A DNA stretch of 64,000 nucleotides from Thermococcus sp. JdFR-02. GTDB taxonomy: Archaea; Methanobacteriota_B; Thermococci; Thermococcales; Thermococcaceae. Shown here one piece after another: positions 26,116 through 35,344 of the stretch. The stretch is from positions 1-64,000 of the forward strand of contig MTLP01000007.1 in NCBI GenBank assembly GCA_002009975.1, written 5' to 3'. The position numbers and the translations under genes were made by a program. Each line of letters begins with the position of its first letter. Position 1 is the stretch's first letter. The notes below the pieces were generated by a model. The model was not told the DNA's origin, searched no databases, and was given only the letters and a program-made list of their open reading frames with translations.

Positions 26116-28536
26116 ATGAACCTTATAGAAAAAATCGCAAGATTCACGTCCAATCACCCCAAAAAGGCTATAGCTTTGACTTTGATTTTGACGCTTATAT
26201 TTTTGATCCTTTCATCAACTTTAGAGATAGAAACAAGCTTGGAAAGCCTCTTTCCAAACTATCCCGAAGTGAAAATTATGGAAGGGATTCAAAAGGACTT
26301 CGGCAATGAAGAGTCAGTTATTATTCTTCTCCAGGGGAATGATGTTTTAATGCCAGAATCATTTAAACAAGTAGCAGAGATAGAGGAAAAGCTCTGGAAA
26401 GATGAACTCGTTTATAATACGCTTATAGACCCTAAAGATCAAAGCATAATTTCGCTACCTTCACTCTTAGCGAACTATCGGCTTGCAATGAAGGGAAATT
26501 TTAATCCAACTTGGAGGCAAATAATTGAGGAAGTGCGCTCATTCTCTTCAGAAAAAGAGATTAGAGCGACTTTAAAAGCTTTTTTAGACGATTCAAACGT
26601 TCCTCAAATCATGAAGGATTATGCTTTAGCTTTTCTTCCAAAGGGGTTTAATGAAAAGGACATGGAAGCAAATAAAATGGTGATTTATGTTTCTTTGAAT
26701 GGCTCCACCTCAGATGAGGAGCTTCAAAAAGTGGAACTTAGAATAGAAGACATCGCTCACTCTGCTAAAGGTCCAAATAAGGCTTTAGTTTACGGTTTCA
26801 AGCTTATAGATTACTACTACATGAAGACTGAGGAAAGATTAGCTCCCGCTTTTTTGATGGCACTCGTTCTCATATTAGTGGTTATGATAATAAATTTCAG
26901 ACGAGTGAGCGACATCCTTATAGCACTCATCACGCTCTTTTTGGGAATAATTTGGACAATGGGTTTTGCTGGTCTCATGAGGTGGAAAATTGACTTTATG
27001 GCTGGAATGGTGCCTATCTTAATTCTGGGTCTGGGTATAGATTTTTCGCTCCACGTTCTCATGGGCTATAGGGAGAGATTGATTCAAGTGAAAGATCCTA
27101 AAAAAGCCACATATTTAGTTTTAGCGACCTCAGGAATTGCATTTTTATTAGCCGCTATCACGACGGTAGTTGGTTTCTCATCTAACGGTATTTCCGATGT
27201 CCCAAGCATGAGGCACTTCGGGTTTTTAGCGGCATTTGGAATATTCTCAATTTTTCTCTTGAATATGACGTTTGTTCCAGCCCTCAGAGAAATTTTGGAT
27301 TTAAGAAAGAGCGAAAAAATCCCAAAAGTTTCAGATGGGAAAAAAGTAAGGAGAAATGGTATCGTTAAAAAGTTAATTTGGCTTGTTAAGCATCCCAAGG
27401 TGTCTGTGTTGCTGTTGTTATTTATATTTGCCATTGCCATACCAGGTTTTATGGCTGGATCTAAAATGAAAGCTTCTTATGATCCAACAGGTGAATTAGC
27501 TTCAGATTTTGAAATTACTCAAGCTTACAATACCCTAAACGAAGAATTTGAAGTTGGAACAGAGACGGTCTTCATAAGGGTTGATGGTGACTTAACAGAC
27601 CCTGAACTTTGGCGTAATATAGCGAGCGTTGTTGAAAACATAAGCAATGATAGTTACGTTGTAAAGCAAGGAAGCAAAGCAAGAGCTGAGTGGCTTTTAA
27701 CTGTTATTCCAATGCTTTTAATGGAAAATCCTAAGCTCGCTCAAGCTTATCTTTTAGTGGATAAAGATATGAATGGACAAATTGATAAGGATGTAACCCC
27801 AGAAAAACTTAGAGCTTTCTTAAATGCGCTATACGAGGAGAGAATAACTAGATACTTTATACATAGAGATGCGAATGGAAACTTTGATTCACTTTTAATC
27901 AGGGTAGCTACGAGGACTAAATTCGGTTATCATGGGAAAGTGCTTTTAGAAGAATTAAGGGAGGACTTTAAGGGGATTGATGCTGAGATAAGTATCACAG
28001 GGACACCTATAGTGTGGGCTAAGGGATTGGATGACATAAGGGATTCGATGGTTTACTCTATACTCCTCTGTTTAGCGTTTGCATTTCTAGTGCTTCCTGT
28101 GGCATTTTATTTTGCACATCGCTCAGTGCTTCTTGGTATATTAACAGCTATTCCGCCATTAGTGACAATTGGCTGGTTATTTATGACTATGAAGCTTTTG
28201 AATCTGCCTTTAAACCTCATGACTGCCACAGTTGGGGCTATAATAGTTGGAATAGGTATAGATTACCCCATTCACATAGCTAATCGCTGGGCTTTGGAAA
28301 GGAAAAAGGGCAAAAGCTTAGAGGAGTGCTACGCTATATCTTTAGCAAGCACGGGTAGAGAAGTATTCTTCTCCGCAATAACGACACTAATAGCTTTTGG
28401 AATATTTATAACAATTCCTATTCCAGTTATTACTCAATTTGCTACAACCATACTCTTTGGCTTAATATACAGTTTCATTGGAGCTGTAACTACCTTGCCT
28501 TTGCTCTTGAGAATCCTTTGGCACAGGGGTGATTGA
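26116..28536 (+). CDS. RND-superfamily exporter (MMPL/HAE3-like)
   Basis: 806 residues from ATG 26116 (AGGTGAT upstream). Two repeats of the RND layout: one membrane helix, a large external domain, then five helices. Helix-rich blocks lie near 12-32, 225-385, 425-445 and 655-800; 'LGLGIDFSLHVLMGYRERL' near 300 and 'IVGIGIDYPIHIANRWALE' near 715 are the paired helix-4 motifs with Asp for proton relay. Probably exports lipids or hydrophobic compounds. First gene of a TetR-controlled operon. Confidence 0.88.
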   Translation: MNLIEKIARFTSNHPKKAIALTLILTLIFLILSSTLEIETSLESLFPNYPEVKIMEGIQKDFGNEESVIILLQGNDVLMPESFKQVAEIEEKLWKDELVYNTLIDPKDQSIISLPSLLANYRLAMKGNFNPTWRQIIEEVRSFSSEKEIRATLKAFLDDSNVPQIMKDYALAFLPKGFNEKDMEANKMVIYVSLNGSTSDEELQKVELRIEDIAHSAKGPNKALVYGFKLIDYYYMKTEERLAPAFLMALVLILVVMIINFRRVSDILIALITLFLGIIWTMGFAGLMRWKIDFMAGMVPILILGLGIDFSLHVLMGYRERLIQVKDPKKATYLVLATSGIAFLLAAITTVVGFSSNGISDVPSMRHFGFLAAFGIFSIFLLNMTFVPALREILDLRKSEKIPKVSDGKKVRRNGIVKKLIWLVKHPKVSVLLLLFIFAIAIPGFMAGSKMKASYDPTGELASDFEITQAYNTLNEEFEVGTETVFIRVDGDLTDPELWRNIASVVENISNDSYVVKQGSKARAEWLLTVIPMLLMENPKLAQAYLLVDKDMNGQIDKDVTPEKLRAFLNALYEERITRYFIHRDANGNFDSLLIRVATRTKFGYHGKVLLEELREDFKGIDAEISITGTPIVWAKGLDDIRDSMVYSILLCLAFAFLVLPVAFYFAHRSVLLGILTAIPPLVTIGWLFMTMKLLNLPLNLMTATVGAIIVGIGIDYPIHIANRWALERKKGKSLEECYAISLASTGREVFFSAITTLIAFGIFITIPIPVITQFATTILFGLIYSFIGAVTTLPLLLRILWHRGD

Positions 28537-29031
28537 ATGTCAAATTGCATATGCATAATTTATGACACAAAAAGGGGCTCTACAAGACAGATTGTAGAAT
28601 GGATGGGAGAGGCGGTTAAAGATAGAGAGGTAAAAATTATGCAGGTTAACGAAGTTAAAAATCTAGATAAATGTAATTTGGTCGTAATTGGAAGTCCAAT
28701 TTACTATGAGCGCCCTTTAAAAAGCGTTCTCAGATTTTTAGAGCTGAATGAAGAGGAGCTTAGAAATAAAAAGATTGCAGTATTCATAGTTTGTATTGCT
28801 GAAATATTTGGAAACATCGGAAGGGAGTATGCTCAAAAACGCTATGTTGGAGCATTGCTTAAAAGAATCTCTGGGGATGTTATCAAAACTGGCATCATTA
28901 AGGGATGGTTCAAAAATCCTGATTTTTCCCAAAAAGAAAACGCTCAAAAGTGGATTAGAGAGGTCATTAAACTTGCGGATTCAAAATTTTTAAATAAGTT
29001 TCCAAAAATATCAGGTGAGGAAGAGCCATGA
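28537..29031 (+). CDS. Flavodoxin-domain protein
   Basis: 164 residues. The FMN phosphate loop 'YDTKRGSTRQIVEWMGE' lies near residues 9-25, and 'VVIGSPIYYERPLKSVLRFL' near 49-68 is the second FMN-binding strand and loop. Resembles HemG-type or stand-alone flavodoxins. It starts immediately after the exporter stop and overlaps the TetR ATG by four bases, so it is made with them. A redox role on the exported or sensed compound is possible; nothing in the sequence fixes the partner. Confidence 0.85.
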   Translation: MSNCICIIYDTKRGSTRQIVEWMGEAVKDREVKIMQVNEVKNLDKCNLVVIGSPIYYERPLKSVLRFLELNEEELRNKKIAVFIVCIAEIFGNIGREYAQKRYVGALLKRISGDVIKTGIIKGWFKNPDFSQKENAQKWIREVIKLADSKFLNKFPKISGEEEP

Positions 29032-29594
29032 AAAGGAGAAATGCCAAAGAGAGAATTTTAAAAGCTGCATTTGAGCTTTTTAGCGAAAAGCCATATGATG
29101 AGGTTACTGTAGATGAAGTTGCCAAGCAGGCTGGGGTTTCTAAAGGAGGACTTTTTCACTACTTCCCTTCAAAATATGAACTTGCTAAAGAATCTCTCTT
29201 TTATGGGCTTGAAAGATGGATGGGGGAGATATCTTCAAAAGTCCTTAGCATGAAGTCACCTGAGGAGAAGTTTAGAGCACTGATAGAGTACTCCGTTGAA
29301 TTCATCTTGAAGAATCCTAAATTTTCCCGCTTTTTCTTGGAGGTTTATGAGAAGAGTATTGAAAAAAAAGAGCTAGAGCAGTGGATTAGTTCCTCTTTAG
29401 AATATTTGCAGCTTTTTGAGGGAATATTTAGAGAGTTAGGAGTTTTAAATCCAAAGATTAGGGCTTTACTCTTCGGAGCACTTTTAGATGGTTTAGCCTT
29501 TGACTATCTATTAATGGGCGATGAAGGGAAGAAATACTTCGATATTGAAGATATTAAGAGGGAAATCTTTGAAATTTTCACTGGAAAGAGCTAA
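29028..29594 (+). CDS. TetR-family transcriptional regulator
   Basis: 188 residues. HTH at residues 8-52 ('VTVDEVAKQAGVSKGGLFHY' then FPSKYEL) is a textbook TetR DNA-binding domain, followed by an all-helical ligand/dimer domain. Last gene of the exporter-flavodoxin-TetR operon; the palindrome at 26091-26104 is the probable operator, so the operon should be repressed until a hydrophobic inducer binds. Convergent with the UPF0282 gene, overlapping four bases. Confidence 0.92.
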   Translation: MKRRNAKERILKAAFELFSEKPYDEVTVDEVAKQAGVSKGGLFHYFPSKYELAKESLFYGLERWMGEISSKVLSMKSPEEKFRALIEYSVEFILKNPKFSRFFLEVYEKSIEKKELEQWISSSLEYLQLFEGIFRELGVLNPKIRALLFGALLDGLAFDYLLMGDEGKKYFDIEDIKREIFEIFTGKS

Positions 29595-30496
29595 TCAATT
29601 GAAAAAGGAATCTCTACATCTTCCCCCCTTTCTCTTTTGTGCAACTCTTTTCTGTAAGCTTCCAAAGGTTTATCCTTCTTTTTGAGAAAGCGTGCAAAAG
29701 TTAAAGGTTTTTTCTCAAGTTCATCAAAGAATTCTGGATAGCGCTTATCTCTTATTAAGTGATGGTCAAGAATAATCTCTGAGTTAGTTTCGTTAATTAT
29801 CTCATTTAGATTTTTTAACCCAATTTTCCATGCATCTTTAACTCTATAGCCCTCTAAATAAGTTGGAGGACCTCCTATGATCAAAATGTCTGGCACTTGT
29901 TTTATTATCCATTCCTTGGCCTTCTCATTTAAAGCTTGAGTATCGCTTGCATGAACCAATCTTTTAGTTCCGTCGTCAATCATTACCATAATCACAAAAC
30001 CAAGCTTTGAACCTTCACTACCATGAGAGACTGGAGGGGAAAACTCCATTATGAATTCCCCTAAGTCAAAAAACTTTCCATCCGCATATTCAATTTTTTT
30101 GGCTATTTTGCGTGCCTCCTCTAAAAATACCCATGCCCTCTTTTTCTGACTAAAGTTTATGTTTTCAGTTGGATGCTTTATAAAAAGTGTTTTGCCCTCA
30201 TAAATCTCCCTCGCTTTTTCAGAGGATGAACTTTCATAAAGACCTTCAAAGAAAGGTGTATGATGGTCATAGTGGTAATGTGAAATAGTAATGATATCTG
30301 CCTTTTTTGCGTATCCCTGTATTTTTTCTCTCGCTTTTGTCAGTGCTTCAAGCTCAAGTTTTGCTGGTGGAAGAGAGTACCTTCTCGGACCTAAAGCTAC
30401 TCCAGGATCAACTAGAATACTAACTTTCTCAAGTTTTACGAAGGTTGCTAAGCTTCTAACCCCTAGGCTTTCCGATGCGAGAGGGATTATTTTCAT
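29591..30496 (-). CDS. UPF0282 metallo-beta-lactamase-fold hydrolase
   Basis: 301 residues. Metal-binding motif 'SHYHYDHHTP' near residues 78-87, with 'SHGSEGSKLGFV' near 168, 'HASDTQ' near 191 and 'ILDHHLIRDKRY' near 258 supplying the other His/Asp ligands. UPF0282 proteins are conserved in archaea without a fixed function. ATG 30496 has GGTGAG. It starts 40 bases downstream of the RNase P RNA on the same strand, so it may share its transcript. Confidence 0.87.
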   Translation of the reverse strand: MKIIPLASESLGVRSLATFVKLEKVSILVDPGVALGPRRYSLPPAKLELEALTKAREKIQGYAKKADIITISHYHYDHHTPFFEGLYESSSSEKAREIYEGKTLFIKHPTENINFSQKKRAWVFLEEARKIAKKIEYADGKFFDLGEFIMEFSPPVSHGSEGSKLGFVIMVMIDDGTKRLVHASDTQALNEKAKEWIIKQVPDILIIGGPPTYLEGYRVKDAWKIGLKNLNEIINETNSEIILDHHLIRDKRYPEFFDELEKKPLTFARFLKKKDKPLEAYRKELHKRERGEDVEIPFSID

Positions 30497-30536
30497 AGGC
30501 TCACCTTAATTAATTTGAGAAATTATGAAATCTTGA

Positions 30537-30860
30537 GGCGGGAGGGCTATAGTCCGCCTTCTGTATTGGGGAGCATTCGACTAAGCGGCTTACCACGGGA
30601 GTCACACCGGGAACTCATCCTCCCTTTTTAGCCTTGCACCCCGCGGGACAGCCGTTTCACCGCTCCCCGACAAATCGTCTGCGGGTTAACTCGGGAGCTG
30701 TCACCAGCTCCTTTCACCGCTTTCATTCTCATCTTTGCCGGGACGTGTCGTTTCTGCGCTGTTGCCCTGCCTTTCGGCAGGTGCCTTACGGCACCGCGGC
30801 CCCGGTGTGGTGGGCGGAACTTCCTCGGGCATAAGCCCGACAGCTCCCAGCCCTCCCACC
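30537..30860 (-). ncRNA. rnpB: RNase P RNA
   Basis: GC-rich island in an AT-rich genome. Read on the minus strand, the 5' GGTGGGAGGGCT pairs with the 3' AGCCCTCCCGCC to close P1 over 324 bases. Conserved archaeal landmarks include GAGGAAGTTCCGCCC near the 5' end, the pair of hairpins GGTGCC-GTAA-GGCACC and CTGCC-GAAA-GGCAG, and ACAGAAGGCGGACTATAG before the 3' P1 strand. It is the catalytic RNA that matures tRNA 5' ends. A TATA-like CTTATTAAT lies about 28 bases upstream (30885-30893). Confidence 0.95.
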
Positions 30861-30912
30861 TAATAAGATTTTAGAAAGAACTATTAATAAGACTTTGGTT
30901 ACTTTCAGATAA

Positions 30913-32508
30913 TTATCGCCTAAAGAATCCAAATTTCTTTGGCTTTTTACCTAGTGGAGATTTTCTCTTTGGTTTTGGTCTTTCTCTTCTCCTCCTAGTT
31001 TTTCTGGGTCTTCTAAGTGCATAAAGCAAGAGAGTTGTAACAATAACTACTGCGGCTAAGCCGAATTTATATAATGGATATTCCACCTTTTTTTCGATTT
31101 GGGTAGTTGGTTGGATAGGAGATGATGTTGTGGTTGTTTTTTCTGTTGTGGTAGTTGGAGTTGGCGTTTCCCACTTAAACAAAACTTCGCCCTCTTTTAC
31201 TATCTCCCTTTCAAAGCTCATAAGCTTGAATTCGTAGAACACCTTTTCCCTTTCGGGAACATCGAATGTAAGCTTTAGCTCATTTTTTCCGGGGAGGAGT
31301 AATAAATCACTCTTTCCTTTGTAGAGGATGCCCTTTCCGGTGTATATCTTATATTCTACACTTCCTTTCACTTCCATGCTGTTTGAGTTTATAATAACTA
31401 GGGTGAAATCTGCCTTCTTTTCATTTTTCCATTGATTAATGTTTATCTTCTCAATTTTTGGGATTGCTATGACTTTATAAAATGTCGAAACCTCCCCAAG
31501 GAGAGTTCCATTGTAAAAGATCTTTGCGGAAACCTTCATATCCCCCGATTTCTCTGGATAGAGCTCAAATTTATAAACGTTGGTTCCTTTCCTTAACTCA
31601 ACCCTTTTAACTTCTTTTCTTAGGAGCTGGTTGTTCTCCCCATAAATCTCCAAGGTTATATCTATGGGAATGTTCCTTTCAGAGGTTATGGTAACATATG
31701 CTTCATTTGCTTCATCTTCCAAAACAGATGTGCTTTTTAATGAAATGCTGGAAATTTCGACTCCAAATTGAATAAAGTATTCCTTTGAAAATATGTAACT
31801 ACCCCCTTCATAGCTTAACTCATAGATTAGCTTATATCTTCCAGATGGTATATTGTAAGGAACCAGAACTTCTAACTTAACTATGTTGTCCCCCTTTGTA
31901 ATGTTTATCATCTGTTCCTTAATCGAATACTTTTTCCCTTCTCTTTCTAGGTATGCTACAGCTTTTAGAGGTATAATGGTCCGCTTTAAGCTCTCTACAT
32001 GAGAATACACTACTATTGTTTCTCCATTTAGAGCATAATTTGCACTTAGAGGCCTCTCTTTAACATAAGATGATGCCTCCTTAAATATTAAAGGCTTATC
32101 TATAACGTTTACAGGGACCCTAGCAGTTATGATGTAAACATCACCGGAATGCAAAAAGCCCCAAAAGGTTAGGAGCAGTTGATATCTGCCAGCTTTAACA
32201 CTCTCATTAGCTGAAAGCTTATATTTAATCTTTCTCTCTTGTGTGGAGTTCCAGTTGTGGTATATTTTCTGCTCAAGTTCTAATGTGAACCCTTTAACTT
32301 CGTTAAGCCTCTCATCAACAACCTTATACTCTTTGAAGCTGACGATATCAAAGTTCAGCTCTGCATCATTTGAAAGAGTGAAGCTTCCTTCGGTGTAATC
32401 CCCGCTTAAAACGTTTATCTCTCCTGTAGTTGAGAAGGTTATAAACTGTGCAGAGGCAAAAGGAAGTATCGCTAAGAGCAGTGCTGAAATAAGTAACATC
32501 CTTCTCAT
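30913..32508 (-). CDS. Secreted, membrane-anchored protein with basic cytoplasmic tail
   Basis: 531 residues from ATG 32508. Signal peptide ends near 'LPFASAQ' (residue 21); the body is beta-rich with repeated Ig/CARDB-like units (e.g. 'GKNELKLTFDVPEREKVFYE'). Then comes a Thr-rich linker (about 460-482), one membrane helix ('FGLAAVVIVTTLLLYAL' near 492) and a very basic tail of R/K residues to the end. Unlike the 928-residue surface protein it has no CGP-CTERM. Probably an envelope or S-layer-associated protein; family unknown. Divergent from nothing; last gene downstream of UPF0216. Confidence 0.75.
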   Translation of the reverse strand: MRRMLLISALLLAILPFASAQFITFSTTGEINVLSGDYTEGSFTLSNDAELNFDIVSFKEYKVVDERLNEVKGFTLELEQKIYHNWNSTQERKIKYKLSANESVKAGRYQLLLTFWGFLHSGDVYIITARVPVNVIDKPLIFKEASSYVKERPLSANYALNGETIVVYSHVESLKRTIIPLKAVAYLEREGKKYSIKEQMINITKGDNIVKLEVLVPYNIPSGRYKLIYELSYEGGSYIFSKEYFIQFGVEISSISLKSTSVLEDEANEAYVTITSERNIPIDITLEIYGENNQLLRKEVKRVELRKGTNVYKFELYPEKSGDMKVSAKIFYNGTLLGEVSTFYKVIAIPKIEKININQWKNEKKADFTLVIINSNSMEVKGSVEYKIYTGKGILYKGKSDLLLLPGKNELKLTFDVPEREKVFYEFKLMSFEREIVKEGEVLFKWETPTPTTTTEKTTTTSSPIQPTTQIEKKVEYPLYKFGLAAVVIVTTLLLYALRRPRKTRRRRERPKPKRKSPLGKKPKKFGFFRR

Positions 32509-32562
32509 TTTCTCCCCCAAAATATTTCTCCCTTAGGATATAAAGTTCTTGCTGTGCATGAA

Positions 32563-32829
32563 CTAACTTAGCAGAAGAAAGACTCCTATGACAGTCATAC
32601 CTATGAATGCAACCATACTTAGCTTATAAAGAAAAAGCTTGGAGAACTGTTCTCTAACTATCAAGTTGATTATGCTAAGCATTGCACCATAAAACGTGCT
32701 AAAAATCCCCAAAGCAAGCTTTAAATCAACTTTCAAGATTAGCAGAATCCCTAAGATTGAGCCAGCTAATACAGTTATGTGTGGTATAGTGAACATGTAA
32801 TAATTCAGCAGTACTTTGTTCTCTTCCAT
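32563..32829 (-). CDS. Small membrane protein
   Basis: 88 residues from ATG 32829 (GGAGTG upstream in the end of the UPF0216 gene). Three hydrophobic segments at roughly 8-30, 36-54 and 66-86; no recognised family. Overlap of its longer frame with the UPF0216 stop indicates coupled translation. Confidence 0.65.
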   Translation of the reverse strand: MEENKVLLNYYMFTIPHITVLAGSILGILLILKVDLKLALGIFSTFYGAMLSIINLIVREQFSKLFLYKLSMVAFIGMTVIGVFLLLS

Positions 32830-32835
32830 TTCCAC

Positions 32836-33240
32836 TCACTCCATGATAAATGCGTATGTGGTTGTCGTTGGAAGCTTTCTTCTTATCTTTGGTAGCAGAT
32901 ATCTCGGCAAGGTTACTTCACTCTTTTCCTCCAAAATGTCATAAGTTCCAAGGATTTTTTCAATAACCTTCACTTCAATTTTTCCATGAATTTTAAAGTA
33001 GCCATGCCAAACAGGAGTTAACTCTAACACTATAGGGAGAAAGAGTTTATCCTTTTCCCATTCATCTATGAGGGATGATAGGAATAAAAGCTCCTCTTTC
33101 TTGAAATAATGCTTGCTTCCATCTCTAAGTTCAACTTTTGGTTCATCCTCTTCGAGCAATTTGGCTAGGCTTTTTCTTGTTTTTGGAAGATGAAGATTAA
33201 TCCTCGAAATCTCTTTGTTTAAAATTTTGTCAATTTTCAT
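32836..33240 (-). CDS. UPF0216 (DUF61) family protein
   Basis: 134 residues. Recognised from 'INLHLPKTRKSLAKLLEEDEP', 'VELRDGSKHYFKKEEL' and 'LFLPIVLELTP', the conserved core of UPF0216, a mostly archaeal family of unknown function. Lies just downstream of the ATP synthase operon on the same strand with a 40-base gap and GAGG ribosome binding site; it may be read through from the operon. Confidence 0.82.
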   Translation of the reverse strand: MKIDKILNKEISRINLHLPKTRKSLAKLLEEDEPKVELRDGSKHYFKKEELLFLSSLIDEWEKDKLFLPIVLELTPVWHGYFKIHGKIEVKVIEKILGTYDILEEKSEVTLPRYLLPKIRRKLPTTTTYAFIME

Positions 33241-33279
33241 GGACAGATCCTCAAGATGTTAATTTAACAAAATTAAAAA

Positions 33280-33921
33280 TTAGGCGTGTCTTGCCTCAAG
33301 TAAGGCTTTAACCCTCTTAAGCCTAAAGAAGTTTTCTCTCTCAATCTCATCTAAGCGCTGGCTTATGAACTTAACCGTTGCTTCCATCCTTGGGATTATT
33401 ATGTATTCCAAGGCATTAACTCTTCTTTTGGTCTTTTCAATTTCTCTTGCCAACCTTTTGAGTGTTTCCTCCACTTCTGCAAGCCTCACAGCCACATCTA
33501 AAACTTCCTCAAACTTCTGAGCGGCAATATCAACCCTCGAAGATGTAGAAACAAAGGGATATCCTCTTTCATCTGGCTTTCTCTTAAAGCTTTCAGCTTC
33601 AATTAGGGGGACTGGAACGCCCATGATATTTCTTTTTCTAATTGTTATTTCGTTGTTTGGCTTAACTCCCAAAGCAACTTCTTTAAGTTTCAGCAATCCA
33701 ACGTCAATTTCTGCTAATCTTAAGGCTGCAAAAGCCTCTTCCATCTTTTGAGCAAGCTCTTTTCTTAATGATAAGGCTTCATCATAGATAGTAAAGAATT
33801 CCATAATTAAAGCGTCCTGCTTTTCTTTGAGTAGCTTGTGACCTTTCTGGGCTAACTTGATTCTTCTCTTTAATTTAAGCAATTCCATACGTGTTGGCTT
33901 CACTTTGAGTATTTCTGGCAT
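33280..33921 (-). CDS. atpD: A-type ATP synthase subunit D
   Basis: 213 residues from ATG 33921 (GAGGTGAT upstream). Central rotor stalk subunit, a long antiparallel coiled coil: '[20 protein letters not shown]' at the N-terminus is the conserved family start and '[20 protein letters not shown]' near 167-186 the C-terminal half. Last gene of the operon, 18 bases after atpB. Confidence 0.94.
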   Translation of the reverse strand: MPEILKVKPTRMELLKLKRRIKLAQKGHKLLKEKQDALIMEFFTIYDEALSLRKELAQKMEEAFAALRLAEIDVGLLKLKEVALGVKPNNEITIRKRNIMGVPVPLIEAESFKRKPDERGYPFVSTSSRVDIAAQKFEEVLDVAVRLAEVEETLKRLAREIEKTKRRVNALEYIIIPRMEATVKFISQRLDEIERENFFRLKRVKALLEARHA

Positions 33922-33947
33922 TTTTATCACCTCAAAAAATTAGAGAG

Positions 33948-35339
33948 CTAGGCACTTCTGCCCTTGTACTTGGGGTGATACTTTTGTATGTACTTTGGCT
34001 CGATTCTCTTAAGCTCGCTCTCTGGAAGCATGGATAAGAGTTCCCACCCTAAGTCGAGAGTCTCAAAGATTCCTCTATCCTCATCGTAGGCTTGAGCTAT
34101 GAATTCCCTTTCGAATCTATCAGCAAAGGCTAAATATTTTCTATCAATATCTGAAAGTGCTTCTTCACCAACTACAGCAACTAAGTCCCTCAAACTTCTA
34201 CCTTCTGCATAAGCTGCATACAATTGTTGGCTCAATTGTGGGTGATCGTCTCTTGTTCTTCCCTTACCAATACCATCTTTCATCAATCTTGAAAGTGAGG
34301 GTAAAACGTCAATTGGTGGATAAATTCCCTTTCTGTGCAAATCTCTACTAAGGACAATTTGTCCTTCTGTAATATAACCCGTAAGGTCTGGAATTGGGTG
34401 AGTAATGTCGTCATCAGGCATTGTTAAAATTGGCATTTGTGTGATGCTTCCTTTTCTACCTTTAACCCTACCAGCTCTTTCATAAATTGTTGCTAAATCT
34501 GTGTAGAGGTAACCTGGATAACCTCTTCTCCCTGGAACCTCCTCTCTTGCTGCAGAGATTTCTCTCAATGCTTCACAGTAGTTTGTCATGTCTGTGAGGA
34601 TAACCAAAACTTGCATGTCGTAGTCATAAGCTAAATATTCTGCGACTGTTAATGCCATTCTTGGGGTGATTATTCTTTCAATAGCTGGGTCATCAGCTAA
34701 GTTCAAGAATAGCACAGCTCTTTCTATAGCTCCAGTCTCTTCAAAGCTCTTCTTAAAGAAGTTAGCCTCTTCATAGGTAATACCCATTGCTGCAAAGACG
34801 ACTGCAAACTGTTCTTCTTCACCTAAAACCTTGGCTTGCCTTGCAATTTGAGCGGCTAATTTATTATGTGGTAAACCTGAACCGCTAAATATTGGCAACT
34901 TTTGACCTCTAACGAGTGTGTTCATACCATCTATAGCTGAAACACCTGTTTGGATGAAGTCTCTTGGATAGGCTCTAGCTACTGGATTTAATGGAGCACC
35001 GTGAACATCTCTTCTGTCCTCTGGAATTATGTCTGGACCTCCATCGATTGGTCTCCCAATACCATTGAATATTCTCCCAAGCATATCGATTGAGACTGGA
35101 ACCTTTAATGTTTCACCGGTGAACCTAACTCTTGTGCTTTTAACATCTAAGTCTCTCGTTCCCTCGAAAACTTGAACAATTGCCAAGTTTTCTCTAGCTT
35201 CAAGCACTTGTCCCTTCCTTTTTCCTCCATCAGGCAGCTCTATCTCAACAACTTCACCATAAGCTACTCCCTTAACTCCTTCGATAATCATTAGAGGACC
35301 GTAGATTTTGCTAATTGTGGAGTATTCTTTTCCAACCAT
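33948..35339 (-). CDS. atpB: A-type ATP synthase subunit B (non-catalytic)
   Basis: 463 residues from ATG 35339. Begins '[20 protein letters not shown]'. As expected for the non-catalytic subunit, the P-loop is degenerate ('[12 protein letters not shown]' near 151) while '[20 protein letters not shown]' near 279 is intact. Alternates with subunit A in the A3B3 head. Starts right at the atpA stop (TGA within the ribosome binding region), indicating coupled translation. Confidence 0.96.
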   Translation of the reverse strand: MVGKEYSTISKIYGPLMIIEGVKGVAYGEVVEIELPDGGKRKGQVLEARENLAIVQVFEGTRDLDVKSTRVRFTGETLKVPVSIDMLGRIFNGIGRPIDGGPDIIPEDRRDVHGAPLNPVARAYPRDFIQTGVSAIDGMNTLVRGQKLPIFSGSGLPHNKLAAQIARQAKVLGEEEQFAVVFAAMGITYEEANFFKKSFEETGAIERAVLFLNLADDPAIERIITPRMALTVAEYLAYDYDMQVLVILTDMTNYCEALREISAAREEVPGRRGYPGYLYTDLATIYERAGRVKGRKGSITQMPILTMPDDDITHPIPDLTGYITEGQIVLSRDLHRKGIYPPIDVLPSLSRLMKDGIGKGRTRDDHPQLSQQLYAAYAEGRSLRDLVAVVGEEALSDIDRKYLAFADRFEREFIAQAYDEDRGIFETLDLGWELLSMLPESELKRIEPKYIQKYHPKYKGRSA

Positions 35340-35344
35340 TTTGT

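Noticed and set aside
30634-30834. 66-codon plus-strand frame in the GC-rich island
   Set aside because: It lies inside the RNase P RNA, has no ribosome binding site, and is explained by the RNA's base composition.
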